From: Microplitis mediator
Lineage: Eukaryota; Arthropoda; Insecta; Hymenoptera; Braconidae
Direction of reading: 5' to 3'
DNA length: 64,000 nucleotides
Assembly: GCF_029852145.1 (NCBI RefSeq)
Contig: NC_079972.1
Location: 11,034,986-11,098,985, forward strand
Each line of letters starts with the position of its first letter. The stretch's first letter is position 1. The notes under the pieces are model-generated. The model was not told the DNA's origin and made no database searches. It saw only the letters and a list, made by a program, of their open reading frames with translations. The translations under genes were made by a program, and so were the position numbers. This document shows positions 10,871 through 24,427 of this stretch, piece by piece.

Positions 10871-11141
10871 ATATAAAGTAATCGATAATTAATTAAAATC
10901 AGTGCATCTATTTGCGAGAAAGCCTGATGGCGTGTGTAGAAAAAAACCAGAAATCTATCGTAAAGTGCTTCTTATTTCAGTGTGTTTAGAAGTAACGCGT
11001 ATGTGATATATTCTATATATATATATTATGATTATGACTATGAGGATAATGATTACGATGAGATATTTTCTAGACAATGGGTTAAGATAGGAGTGGAAGT
11101 CGTGGGTGTCTTTACTATTAAATTTAATTAATTAATTATTA

Positions 11142-11181
<40 letters not shown>

Positions 11182-12240
11182 CTCTCTCTCTACACAGGCG
11201 ATAACAAGCTCTTTTGTTCACAAATAAAATCCAAACGTTAATAGTAATAATAATAATTAATTAATAATAACGTAATTGTAGTTAGACGTTGAGGATTTTA
11301 AAAATAAATTGTGCCATTTGCACGTTAATAAAACGTGTATATGTTGTGTAATTTTTAAAAATACCAAGTTGTAAAACAATTTGAGTATTTGGTTTTCCAT
11401 AAATAAATTAGTCGTGATAATAATGATTTAATCTTTAAGTAGTTTGTGTGGGCGTACTTGTAACTCTTAAATTATATATATATGTTAATTTATTACCCTA
11501 CTAATTATATTAAATAGTAGTTTGTAATTTACGATTACAACAATCGTATTAAAACCAAAAAATTTATACTCATAAGTAAATATATTTTTTTTTATTTCCT
11601 TAGTTAAATTTCTAATAAAAAAAATTAATGAATATTTTAATTTAATTATAATTAATGTAATTATTATTAATTTGATAAGTAAAAGTTGTTAATAAATTAA
11701 AAAAGTTAAAATTTAAGTTTGTGAAAAATGAAAACCCACAATTCTACTTAAAGTTTAATGCAACAAAAGGGAAACTTAAAAATTTATTTAAAATAAAAGT
11801 AGATTCACTAAAGAATCACCGAGAGTGCCACATTGGATGTGAATTTTTAAAGCTAAATAATAAAATTTCTCAAGGTTAATTAATATTAAACGAGAACCCA
11901 ACGATGGTTTAAAAAAAAAAATAATGAAAAAGATAAATAAAATAAAAAATAGTTTGTCGGGAGTTTTCGCTAAGCGTATTCTTACTCAAACTCACTAAAA
12001 TCTTTGTCACTCGTTAAATATAATAAACTTGTACAACAAACTCGATGGTAAACATTGAAGATTAAAATAAAAATAAAAGTTTAAGTGGAAAAAAATGAAA
12101 ATAAATAAAAAGTTTTTCTCATTAACGCACTGAGTTTGTGAACAATCGAACTTGAATAATGTCCGACTATTACACGCACATTCAAACTTACTCACTTACA
12201 CGCATTTAATTATACAACTTTTATTATACGATAATTATGG
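10871..12240. other. Intergenic AT-rich DNA
   Basis: An (AAT)n microsatellite lies at about 11144-11180; the remainder is AT-rich without a recognisable gene. Part may be distal Sema1a 3' UTR. Confidence 0.45.
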
Positions 12241-13407
12241 CAAGGCATCAGTTGCCTACAATTTTTTTGCCGATTGTATCAAATGCCTACAATATTTTTT
12301 CGTACATAATAAATGCATACTGCACAGTTTCTTACTGCTCAGTTACCTACCAAACTCTATTGCCTACAGTTTTATTGCCTACAAAAATAAAAAATATGAA
12401 CATATAAATGAATGTGTTTTCAATCATTAATTGTATTGAGTTGAATTATACACAAATTTTTTAAAAAATTTTTTAATAATTTATCATATTTGTAATAAAA
12501 ATTTAATATTCAAAATTTCAACTAGTTTTTGAATTTAAATTTGAATTTAAATCGAATGATTTAAAAATACACACAAAAAAAATTATGCAGCAGGGATCAG
12601 ACAAATTTAAAATTATTAATAAATCGAGTAAATAATTAATAAAATAAAATATTTAAAAAATTCGCATTTAAAAAATTTTGAAATTAATATGTGCACTTTT
12701 TATAAATATTTTTTTTTAAATTATTTACCCTATTTATTTATAATTTTAAATTTGTCTGATGTCTGCTACGTTCACACTCGTAAAAAAGGAAGGTATCAAA
12801 TGCCTACAATATTTTTTGGTACATCATAAATGCATACTGCTCAGTTTCTTACTGCTCGGTTGCCTACCAAATTTTATTGCCTACAGTTCTATTGCCTACA
12901 AAAATAAAAAATATGAACATATAAATGAATATGTTTTCAATCATTAACAATGTTAATTAATTTTTAATCTGATAGAAAACTTAATGAAGTTTCCAGTTAA
13001 TATTGTGAAAACTACCGTGGTTCTGATATTTTTCAGATCATCTGAGTTTTTTTTTTTTTTTTTAAATGATCGGTCCTGAATATTCATCATTTCTCATCAA
13101 TAAGTACTTGATTTTCTTAGCAAATAAATCAGAAGCTTCTCTACATTAATCAGGTATTTCTCTGATGGGTACACAGTTGAATAGTAATCAATTGGACATC
13201 ATAAAATATTTTTTTAGTAGGCAATAGAACAGTCTGCAATAAATTTTGTATGTAATTAAAGTATGTATTTTTTATTTTTGTGGGCAATAAAGTTTGGTAG
13301 GCAACTGATTAGTAAGAAACTGAGCAGTATGCATTTATTATGTACGAAAAAATATTGTAGGCATTTGATACAATCGGCAAAAAAATTGTAGGCATCTGAT
13401 GCCTTCC
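12241..13407. mobile_element. GGCATCAGTTGCCTACAA foldback element (G), copy 1
   Basis: The left arm (AAGGCATCAGTTGCCTACAA, then TATCAAATGCCTACAATATT) is mirrored by a right arm ending at about 13407 (GTAGGCATCTGATGCCTT). It is split by a second element (12585-12770) and by a repeated piece of the left arm at about 12785-12955. Copy 2 is at 26279-26914. Confidence 0.65.
12585..12770. mobile_element. GCAGCAGG.ATCAGACAAATTT element (F), copy 1
   Basis: GCAGCAGGGATCAGACAAAT at the left and AATTTGTCTGATGTCTGCTAC at the right are inverted (a few mismatches), 186 bp. The same element with the same left flank occurs at 26063-26247, again next to element G. Confidence 0.55.
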
Positions 13408-13785
13408 CAATTATTTTTATTTTTTATTTAATTTTCAAATTTTAAATTTTTTTAAATGACTAAAATTGAAGCTCGTTACCGACACCTCCCAAAAAATGAA
13501 TTTAAAAAGACTGACAAAAACCTCAACGAGCTTTGAAAATTTTTTTTATTGCAATCGTTTTTTTATTACAAATTTAAAAAAAAAAACATGACTACAAATA
13601 ACCCGCGTACACTTTTTTTTTACCAATAGTACAAATTTTTTATCTTGTTATTTATTATTAAGTTTTAAACAAAATAATTTTTTTCATACAAATACTCAGT
13701 ACCCAGACATTAAAAAGTAATAAAAAATTTTCAAATTTTTTATTTACTAATTTTTGAAAATTTCCAGTGGTAAAAAAAATGATAC

Positions 13786-13985
13786 TGAGTTAGCGGACGT
13801 TTAATAATTTTTGAATTTTATTTAAAACGATAAATTACAAAAAAAAAAAAAATATTTAAAAAAAATGCACTTATAGATTTTTAAATTTGCTACACGTGCA
13901 TTTTTTTAGATTTTTTTTTTTGTAATTTATTCGTTGAAAAAAAAATCCGAAAACTTTTAATTGTCTGCTGACTTCAGTCATAAAA
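13786..13985 (-). mobile_element. B-family MITE
   Basis: This copy shows the family's two-ended pattern: GATACTGAGTTAGCGGACGT and TAATAATTTTTGAATTTT at one end, ACTTTTAATTGTCTGCTGAC and TTCAGTCAT at the other, with ACACGTGCATTTTTTTAG in the middle. Confidence 0.65.
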
Positions 13986-15571
13986 AATTGTAATTTTAAA
14001 AATAATTGTTGACAGCGGTGACATGTGTATAGACTTTTTAAAACTAATTAATAATTAATAATTAAAAAAAAAATTATCATCATAATCACAATTTAGTCAG
14101 CCTGCAGTCTAAGGGTCGGTCGGTCGGTCGTAAAAAAAATTAAAACTTTGAATGTAAAAAAAAAAATCAATGAATAATGGGATGAAATTAGGCCATGAAA
14201 TATGACATTTTGAATATTGGATATATGAAATATAATAGTTGACACTTATTGAATTCGTATGAGAATTAATAATCACGTGGGGTTCGAAGTTGGGGGCTGG
14301 ATGTTGGAGCCATTGGGGTTGGGCTCGCGGTGGGTAAAGAGAAAACTGGGATAGGACACATAAACCTGCCATTATTTTTAATTGACTACTTCCTCATCTT
14401 GGTTATTACTAGTGCCAGAAAGTTTGTTCAATGTATACTCGTTAAATAATTATTACAGCGGCTGATTGTACAATGTACTGATGCATTGTTAAAATTTACA
14501 TTTAACATTCTATTTCGTTAGTTAACTAATTAAAACTTTAACAACGTGTTTTGTTGATTCATTTTTAACAATTCGTTTAACCCTTCTTTTAATTAATATT
14601 TTATTTTTATTATTTAATAAACGCAGTGTTTAAATAACCGGGTAATTTATTCATTTCGAAATTAAAAAAATTTCATTATCGTTTTTTATTGTTAATTAAA
14701 TAATTAATTTTTCACCAGTAGGTTAATTTTTATTTCATTTTCTGGCTCTAGTTATTGAGGCTAAAAATAATTAGTTTTTTAAAATTAAATATTGGAGGAA
14801 ATTAATAAATTAATTGTTGAAAAAAATTGAAAAATGTCGAGATCGATTTATTGATTAATGAAAATAAACTCAGGCATGATACCAAAGATATTTAAATTGT
14901 AAAAAAAGTAGACCGTTGTAATTGTGAGTTATTGTTAGAGTCGCACAAAGCGGTATTTCAATCCGATGAAGAAGTGACCCCTTGCACAACTTTTATTAAA
15001 AAAAAAAATGATATAAATGAACGAGAAGAACTTTGATAAGTTAACAAGAACCACAGCAACGACAAGAACAACAGCTGACACGTACACATGACATGCACAA
15101 AAAGTAAAACAATTTAATCAGAGGTCCATTAACATATGTTAACGTTTTAATTATTCTGTCGATAACACCGTCGGGGGACACTTGCTTTAAATTATGGCCC
15201 ATTTTTTTATTGAATTGAAACAATCTATGTTATTGAGACTTTTTATTCACTTTAATTATTACACTTATTCATTTTTTATTTTATTATTGGAATCATTTTT
15301 AGTAAATTGTCTCAATAAAAATTAGTTTTTGCTCATAAAAGTCCGAAAACTCAGGGAAATTTTTTTTTTAATAAAAAAAAAATTAATGATTTGAGAAAAC
15401 AAAATTATTTTGATTAAAAAATTTAATTGAATGAATCACCAAATAAAAAAATATCTATTTTAAAAAATTGATGATTAAAATTTTCAAAATAATTTCATTG
15501 GTTGTGTCTACAACTTCAACATATTTTTTATTTTTAATAAAAAATCCGTTTTTACTCACAATATGATTGAT

Positions 15572-15975
15572 AATTGAAGTTATCCGTCATCTAATAATCT
15601 TTTGATTTTTTTTCCAAGCGATAAATTATGAAAACAAAATTTTGAAAAAATTACACCTGTAGTTTTTCGAATTTTCTACATGTGCATATTTTTATATTTT
15701 TCTTTTTTTTCGTTACCTGGTTCATTGAAAAAAAAATCCAAAAATTTTTGATTGTCTGTCAACTTCATTATACTGAATTTAGCCGACGTCTAATAATTTT
15801 TGGATTTGTTTTCCAAGCGATAAATTATAGAAAAAAATTTTGAAAAAATTGCACCTGTAGTTTTTTGAATTTTCTACATGTGCATATTTTAATTTTTTTT
15901 TTTTTTGTAATTGGTTGAAATAAAACCCGAAAATTGTTGATCTTCCATCAATATCAGAATCATAAAATTTAAATA
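15572..15975 (-). mobile_element. Two B-family MITEs head to tail
   Basis: Two consecutive copies (about 15572-15777 and 15778-15975) share TAATAATTTTTGGATTTGTT-like left ends, CTACATGTGCATATTTT centres and AATTGTTGATC/TTGATTGTCTG right ends. The second begins where the first ends. Confidence 0.6.
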
Positions 15976-18636
15976 AAAAAAATGACCCTGAGTTTTCAAT
16001 GAGCATCAATAAAAAAAATAAAAAATCGGCATTATTTAATTTGAATAACACGTGAGTTGTATATGTATTTATAGAGAGATTTAGTCGGTTATAATAAATA
16101 ATAAATATGAATGGTTAAGGATTAAATATAGACAGGCTCCTTTTCCTTATCGGAGCTTATAGAAAATACTGTATAATGTATGAGAACGTAATTGATTATG
16201 ATGATGAGAATTATAGATATAAGTAGGTGATTAGCAAAAAAAAAAATTATTAATGAATTAAAATTAACAATTGGTATGTAGAGTCGCTTATAACGTATAA
16301 ATATATAAATATATATTATATATTATTATTATTATTAATAATATAATATTATAACTTTTTATAAATATATTTTTCCGTCGGAGTCTAGCCTAAGTAGAGG
16401 AAAACATACACAGTTACAATTATATATATATTAATTATTAAGTTATCTAACTGATCTGTATATTTAAACAAAAGATCTAGTGTTAATTCATCATTTAAGC
16501 GTAATAGTTTTATAAGTTAGGCAAGTTGTACGAATTGTAAGTCATTTTAAATAAAAATATTAAATATTTAACAAATTAGTACCTAATGTTAATTAGAGTT
16601 GATTACACGTTTATTTATTTTTTGTCAATTAACTTTTTATTTTTATTTTCTATCATTTTCAAAAATTACCTGTCATTTTTTTTTCAATTAAGAAAAAGTG
16701 TTGATGCAAAAATTTAATTGACAAAAAATAAATATGTGCACGTGGTTGTAAATCGAATATTTAAATTAAGAACTCATTTGCCTGCCATTCAAATCTGGCA
16801 CACGTTGATAATGTTTTTCCCTGTCCCTTTTGTTTATAAAAAATGAATAAAAATATTGAAAAAAAAAAAAAAAAATAGGGCTAATGCATGTGAAGAGTGA
16901 AATAGATAATGAGTGAGTTTAAATTTATTTTAATTTTTAATAAAAAATTAAAAGTTATCAACGATTTAAATAAATTGTAATGTAATTAAATATGTATTTT
17001 GCTTCTTCCTAATACAGTGCCGTTCATGCTATTTTTTACTGTAAAAACAAATAAAAATAAAAATAAAAATAATTAAGAATTTATTATATAGGTGAAGATT
17101 TGAAAACAATGGGCTGAGTCCTGGCATGTGTTAATGTTGCTAAATCAGCCATGTGTAATTGAGAGTGATCTGAATGCGACTCTGGTTAAAGTAAAAAAAA
17201 AAAAAAAAAATTATTGAGAAACAGAATTTTCTTTTTAATTTTAAGTGTGAGCGCAAATACTTTTAATTTATTAAGAAAAAAATCAGATGCGCATCAAAAA
17301 TTCCTGACACTGACATTTATTCAAATTTGAATATAATTGAAAAGAAAAAATATATATGAATGTAATAAGGAAATAGTTTTATTTTTTTAAGGGCCAGAGT
17401 CGGCATTTGACATGAGCGCGTTAAAAATTTTCATTAAAAAAAAATTATTACGCCCGGGAAAAGATAATTTTGAGTTACGGAGACCGTAATTTAAAAAAGG
17501 CAATTTATCGTACTGTAAAAAATTTTAAATTTTTATTTGAAAAAACTTTGAGCCTTAAAAAAAATTGAGATCTAAGATCTTAATTAATTTGAATTTATTG
17601 ATATAAATATGACTCGTTACATAAAATATTTTTTCCCGAGTGTTCTAATTATTAAAGTACTGGAATTTTTTTTTATTTACTTCGATAGATCTTTGAAAAA
17701 AAATTAAAAATATAAACTATTGAACTGTAAAAATAAAATTTTGAAGATTTAAAAAAATTTCAAATCTATGCAGATCTCAATGAATTTCATTAGATCTAAA
17801 TTATAATTTTCTGGTATAAATATGATACGATGATGGATAAAAAAAAGACGGAAATTACCAAGTAGTTGACAGTAGGCTGAGGTAGAGATCGCGTCTTTTT
17901 AAAAAGTAAATTTTGATTGATAAATTAATGAATAAATAAACATATAAAATATAACGCAAAAAGATAAATTAGTGATTTACTGTGGCTGATTAATAGAATG
18001 AATGCTGCTGACATAGGAAAGATAATTGACAGTACAGAGCATAGTGGGATTTGAGAATCCTGATTAAAATAAATAAATAATCTTAAATAAATCCGCTTAC
18101 GTTGCTTTGTAATTAAAATTATTAATTCATTGTTTTCTACCAATTAACAATATTTTTATGTTTAATAATTATAATATTAATTATAATTATAAGTAATTGT
18201 AAATACTCATTCATTTTTTAAATCCATTTTAAATACTTAATAATAAATGCAATTTTTTTTTATTAGAATTTACGTAAAAAAAATTTTAAAAAAATCCAAT
18301 AATTCTTGACATTCCAATAATTCCCATGTTAACAAATAAACTCGTTTCCAAAACAAGTTGATATTTTTAATATAAAATAATTATTAAATTTATGTAATTA
18401 TCATTTAATTATTTAATTTTTTAACAAAAAATATGTAATTTAAATAAATATGTAATAGAATTTTATAATATTTTTTAATGTAATCGCACAACGTGATGTA
18501 ATACTGCCTCTGCTTTTACCGAAAATTATATCGCAAATTACGTAAATATTTTGTTGGTAATTAATATTTAATTACATAAATAAATGCGCACGTAAACAAA
18601 ATTATTATTTTTTACTTTATTTTATGTAACAGCATT
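15976..18636. other. Intergenic AT-rich DNA
   Basis: No exon, RNA gene or clear element seen. Contains long A/T homopolymers (for example 16859-16875) and simple AT repeats around 16300-16350. Confidence 0.5.
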
Positions 18637-19351
18637 TAAGGGAGAAACGAGTCTGAGATACAAAAAAAAAGATATTTTTGTGATTTTTTTTTTCAGAGTA
18701 CCTTCGATATTAAAATTTTTAAAATATGTGACACTATTAAGCATCATTCCAAGAATATTCTCCTAAATTTTCATTAAAAAATATTGAAAAATAAGCCAGT
18801 GGTAGAAGGAAGAGACGAGTCACCTCAAAAAAAAATCTTCATGCAATAGGCAGGATAACTCATGACTGCCTCATTTGAAATCCAAAAACCAAAAGTATTT
18901 CTTTAGTACATAAGTTTATCTCGGATTTGAACGAAGGAATAAACAAAATATTCATTTTGGAATTTTTGGTAAACGTGCAATTATAAAACTCTGATTTTTG
19001 CCAAAAATTGTTCTTTTTATTTAATTAAAAAATAAGTAGTCATTTAAGAAAAAACCTTTGTTCAAATCTAAGATAAACTTATGTACTAAAGAAATCTTTT
19101 TAGTTTTGTTATTTCAGATGAGGCAGTCATGAGTTATCCTGCCTACGTCATGGAGACTTTTTTTTCATGTGACTCGTCTCTCCCCACTACCACAGGCTTA
19201 TTTTTCAATATTTTTTAATGAAAATTTAGCAGAATATTTTTGGAATAATGCTTAAAAATGTCACAAATTTTAAGAATTTTCGTAACGAAAATACTCCAAA
19301 AAAAATCACAAAAATATGCTCATTTTTTTTATCTCAGAGTTTCCCCCCTTA
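18637..19351. mobile_element. Large foldback (imperfect palindrome), about 700 bp
   Basis: The two halves are inverted copies of about 300 bp: AACTCATGACTGCCTCATTT on the left pairs with GAGGCAGTCATGAGTTATCC on the right, AATAAGCCAGTGGTAGAAGG with CACTACCACAGGCTTATT, and TTTAGTACATAAGTTTATCT with AGATAAACTTATGTACTAAA. The spacer is under 100 bp. No ORF; transcription would give a long hairpin RNA. Confidence 0.75.
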
Positions 19352-19486
19352 ATTTTCACCAACAAAATTTAATAATTTAATTATTAAATTTAAAAAGATC
19401 AAGATTTATTTAAAATCTTGAGACTTAAGAAGACAGTTTTCATTATCCGGATATTTAATGTCTAATTGGATAAATAATATAAATAT

Positions 19487-19520
<34 letters not shown>

Positions 19521-21196
19521 TTCTAAGTAAAACGTGCGCTTGATAGAATGTATAATTTATAGAGCGAGTACTAAATTGAATCAACAAATAATTTTTGGCG
19601 CGAAAGTTTGGATGACTGATTAAATTACAAATAATATTAAATAAAATTGAGATTTTAAAATCCGAGTGTTAGTGATAAAAAAAAATTAAAATTAAAAAAA
19701 AATATGGAATGATTGTAAAGTCGGAAGACATTTAAAACCGGCGGACTGCTGTTCATAGTGCCCTGTTATAGCGGGTTCCCTGGGCAGAGATCTAGAGATA
19801 AATAATTAAAAATTATAAAAATATAAAATAAAATAAAATTTTCGTCCATCACCTGCAAGTGTGTGTTGATTGAACGAGCGAACCGAGCCATCTCCCTTTT
19901 ATTGCGACTAGTTGTTATTTAAAATAATAAAATAAAGAGAGAGAGCGAGAGAGAATGGAAGAAAAAATGGACACTTTTTAAATGGGTGATAAAATATATC
20001 AAGATCTTTATTTAAATTATTGGACGATAATCGGTAATTAAATAAAATATTAAAAAAAAAATAAAAATAAATGTTTCAAATCTCCACGAGTTCGATGTGC
20101 AAAGTAATTAATTATTATAATAATTAATATTTAAATTAAAATTGTTTGCACGTGACTTTAAAGAGATTTTGATATTTATTTATGTAAAAGTTATAAAAAA
20201 TGTTGCTTGAACTCGTTTGTTCTTCCCAGTACTTGGTCATTACGTCATTCAGACGATGTAGATTTATAAAATAAAATAATTAATTAATTAATTAATTAAT
20301 AATAATAATAAAATAAAAATTGATGATTTAAATCTCAGCCCTCTGCCTACGGAATCCTAATCTATTTTTCAGAATACGCTATTGTGATTATTAACTATAT
20401 GATAAACATTTAAAAAGTGAACAAAAATAAATAAAAAATAAAAAAAAAAAAACAATTAAGTAACGAGAACAAAAGGATTAAAAAATATACTTGTAGAATT
20501 GTTTATCGATTATTCCGACATTTATTATTTATATAATGTTAATAATCTGTATTAACAATAATTACTGCATTATTATTATATACTATTATTATATTTAGTA
20601 CTATTAGAGAGTGAGGCTGCTATGGTATTAATGAATTATGTACAATATATACGATTAATTCATTAGTCTTTATATAAAAGGAAATAAAAAAAGTGAAATG
20701 GAAAATAATAAATAAAAACAAAAAAAAACAAATATATATATATTATAAATATACATTAAAGTAAAAGACATGAAACTGAAAAGAAAGAAACCATACTCTC
20801 GCATCACTGTTTTATCATTTTTGCATTATTCATAAATTAGGGTCTCAATCATCGTACAATTGCCTCTTATCTCTCATTATTTAAATGAAATAATATATAT
20901 ATTATATACCGTAATTTTTTGTCTACGGTTTAAATATTATATTATATATTTAAAATACAAACACTTGCGTTTTTGTACCCATTTTTGCATTTGACTATTG
21001 CGTTATTTTATAAAAATCAACATAGATTATAGATTGTACTATGAAATATTAAGTCAAAATAAATTTGATTAGGTAATAAAATAATATAACAATGCTATTT
21101 TATTATTATTTATTTATTTTATTATTATTATTACTATTTTTTCATCCTCATTACATTCTTTTATTTAGTTTATCCTTTTTCATATATAGAAAAAAT
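19352..21196. other. Intergenic AT-rich DNA
   Basis: A slightly more complex stretch at about 19730-19960 (GCGGGTTCCCTGGGCAGAGA, GAGAGCGAGAGAG) is the only part that stands out; otherwise simple AT repeats. No gene supported. Confidence 0.45.
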
Positions 21197-21295
21197 GAAT
21201 TTCCCATACGAAAAAAATATATATCCGGGTAAATCTGGAATATGTCTCATAAATGCAGATTTGTCCAGATATATATTTTTTTCGTATGGGTTCTT
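21197..21295. repeat. Short palindrome, CCCATACGAAAAAAATATAT arms
   Basis: CCCATACGAAAAAAATATAT at 21203 pairs with ATATATTTTTTTCGTATGGG ending at 21290; a MITE-like hairpin of about 100 bp. Confidence 0.6.
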
Positions 21296-21429
21296 GGTGT
21301 AAGAAATTTTTGCACATTGAATTAGAAACAAAAATTTTCTTAGGACTAGAAAATTTTTTATTGAGGGGAGTAGAAATTATTTGCGTCAAGAAATTTGTTT
21401 TTTCTGTGTGGGCATTAATATTTGCTAGA

Positions 21430-21706
21430 CTGTAGGAAATCGGGAGTGAATTCGGAGTGATTATGGATTTTATTTCAATCCGAATTACTCTGACACTCCG
21501 AGAAAAAATCACTCCGCATATGGAGTAAATCGGGAGTTTGTCTTTTCAGCGGAGAGATCTGGATTTTTGAAAAATTAAAATTCACTCGGGTTCGGTGTTT
21601 TAGTATTAAAATAAATTCCCTTCAGGAATTAATTTTACTGCGAACCAGAGTTCCAATATTAAAGTAAACTCTCCTTCGGAGTGAATTTTACTGTAAGGGA
21701 CTGTAA
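21430..21706. mobile_element. K-family (CACTCCG) MITE, copy 2
   Basis: Contains the family's GGAGTGAATTCGGAGTG, AAATCACTCCGCATATGGAG and CTCCTTCGGAGTGAATTTTA blocks. The ends are decayed compared with copies 1 and 3. Confidence 0.55.
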
Positions 21707-22304
21707 CTTTCCCAATAATTATTTTTTTTTTATTAATTAATCTATGGGTAAATTCTCTAACATTCTGATCACTTATTTAATTTTTAAATTAAATTTTGAG
21801 TAGAAAGGGATAAGGGGTGAGGAAAAATGGGCTATATCTTTACGTATTTATTTAAAAAATATAAAATCTTTGAAACAGAAAATTTTTACAGGATGAAAAC
21901 AAGTTGAGCCTGGTCTGCACGTTCATCAATTTTTTTTTTACAACAAAGTTTAGTGGTCTCATACCCTAATCACTGTTCAACTTAAAATTACCCATCAATT
22001 CTAAATTAAAAGCTTTTAGAAGTAAAACTCCTGGGATTTAATTACAGCAATTGCAACTTTTGAAACCAAGCGGAATTTATACCATCCCAATATAAATTTG
22101 TAATAAACTAAAAAATTTCTTATGTTCTTCTTTTAAATTTTTAAAGGTGAGTAAATATATTTTTAAAAAAATACCTGAAATTACAATTAATTTATTATCA
22201 GTACTAATAATTATACTCTCAATATCCTTAGAATTTCCAGAAAAAAATTCCATACCTTAGTTCAGATATGAAAAAAATTTCAAGTGGGTACAGGTCCAGT
22301 TTGT

Positions 22305-24427
22305 ACACAGTAAAAAACGAATCGTCGAAGTGTAAAAAAAAGCGTATGTTAAAATTCTGTGTGTTGAATTTTTAACACTTTTGTGTGTCAATTTAACACA
22401 GTATTTATCTTGTTTTAATTACCAGGCAGCATTCAAGTCGGAATGACTGCTCTACGACGACTTTTTAATGGCGTTTTTAAGAAGTCTTATAATGACTTCT
22501 TAAAGGTGTCATTTTTAAGAACTCTTAATCAAGAGTTCTTGAAGACTCCATAAATAAGACGTCAGTCTTGTGACGTCTAAATCTATTCTTTTTTTAAACT
22601 TTTTTGAAGTCAAAATGAAGTCAAAATTAGGAGCTCCTTAAGACGTCTTGGTAAATTCATACACGGAAAAAAGAGCAGTTGAAAAATTACAGTTTCGTAT
22701 AGTAGTAAAGCGCTCCGAGTCTGAAACTGTAAAAATTACATTTTTTATCAGTAAATTTTACAGAATTAACAAATATTACAGTTTCAAACTCGATATTGTC
22801 GATTTAAACTGTAAAATTTGCTGCTTAAAAATGATCCTGAAGTTAGCAGACATTTAAAAATTTTTGAATTTTCGTTTTTCAATAAATCAATTGCAAAAAA
22901 ATAATATAAAAAAATGCACATGTAGAAAATTAAAAAAACTATAAGTGCAATTTTGTCAAATATTTTTAACTTCCCGCTAAGAAAATTGTAAATTTTCAAA
23001 AATTCGGGAAGTTATTGGTTTCGGTCCGATTTACGAAAATCGAATTTCCATCAGATGTCGACGTTTCGAGGTCCTAGGGAGCTATCCTGACTAATTTCAC
23101 GATGATGTCCGAGTGTATGTATGTATGTATGTACGTACGTACGTACGTACGTATGTAAATACCTGTATCTTTTGAACGGATGAACCGATTTTGAACTTTA
23201 AGGTGTCATTCGACGCGGATTGTCAATATCTTGAAGCCAAGAGAAAATTGAGCTTGATCGGTAGGGCTCGTTCAGAGATATTTCAAAAATAAAGTTTTTT
23301 CAAAAATGTTTTTTTTGGATAACTTTTAATGTGCTCGATGGATTAATTCCAAAATGGACTGGGCTCTAGAGCTTTATAAGCCGCGTCGAATGCCACCTCA
23401 ACCATCAAAATCGGTTCATTCGTTCAAGAGAAACCGTTGTCGAAAGAATTAAAAAAAAAAAAATTTTTTATTTTTCCTGAAATATCTCAAAAACGACTCG
23501 ATAAATCAAATCCAAAATTTGATCAGCTTCAGAACTTGACAAAACGCGTCGATTGCCGCCTCAACCATCAAAATCGGTTAATTCGTTCGCGAGATATCGT
23601 GGGAGAAAGAAATGCTAAAAAATGGTTTTTTACAAAACAATGGCATACAAAAGTATTTGCGAGCTCGAAGAGCTCGAAAATGTATTCACAATAATGTTTT
23701 CGAGCTCAACGAGCTCGAAAACAGCGGGAAGTTTTGGGGCTGGCCCGCAGGGTCAACTGACAGACCGATTTTTTTTTTAATGTTTTATCGTCTAAAAAAA
23801 AATCCAAAAATTATTAGACGTCTGCTAACTTCAGTATCATGCTTAAAATTGTATTAATTTTATTACTATAATAAATTTCTAAAATTACAATTTAAGCTTT
23901 AATGTTTAAAGATTTTTGCCCCAAAAGTCTTTTTTACTGTAGTAACTGTAACTTTTCAACTGCTCTTTTTTCCGTGTACTGAAGTCTTATTTGCGAAGTC
24001 AGAAAAAAGAACTCTTTTTAAAGACGTCTTACTAAGTTCGCGAGATGGCTCATTCGACATCTTGAGAACTCCTTAAAAATTTCTTTAAGATGTTGATAAG
24101 ACGTCCAAATCATAAATAGGAATTCAGAACTCATCAAGACGTCATTTTGCTATCTGGGCTGTCGCAATTGATTGATTTTTTAACACACAAAAATGTTATT
24201 TTATTCGAAACTCACACTTTTTATATGTTACTGTCAAATCAACGCACAAAATATATTAAAAATAATGTCGAGCACCACAAAAGAATTCTTGGAAAATTTT
24301 TACTTTTAACATATGCGTATGTAACTTTTTTCAACACTCACAACATGTTAAAATAACACATAAATAAGTGTGAAACGTTCGTTTTACACAGGATGTGTTG
24401 ATTTTGACGGATCCTTTTTTACTGTGT
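22305..24427. mobile_element. Five-level nested transposon cluster
   Basis: Five inverted-end pairs enclose each other. Outermost: TACACAGTAAAAAACGAATC at 22304 with GATCCTTTTTTACTGTGTA ending 24427. Next: CCAGGCAGCATTCAAG at 22422 with GACGTCATTTTGCTATCTGG near 24138-24157, rich in AAGTCTTA/AAGACGTC motifs. Next: ACACGGAAAAAAGAGCAGTT at 22661 with AACTGCTCTTTTTTCCGTGT ending 23977. Next: a B-family MITE cut in two (22831-22970 and about 23763-23844). Innermost: the TTCCCGCTAAGAAAATT element at 22971 to about 23757. No transposase ORF in any layer. Confidence 0.75.
22971..23757 (+). mobile_element. TTCCCGCTAAGAAAATT element (E), copy 1
   Basis: The left end AACTTCCCGCTAAGAAAATT and a near-right GAAAACAGCGGGAAGTT are inverted, followed by the family's GGGCTGGCCCGCAGGGTCA tail. 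Internally: TTGGTTTCGGTCCGATTT, a (TGTA)n/(CGTA)n microsatellite (23115-23156), the repeated AACCGATTTTGAA phrase, and a GAGCTCGAAGAGCTCG block. Copies at 33629-34252 (plus) and 59731-60377 (minus). Non-coding. Confidence 0.7.
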
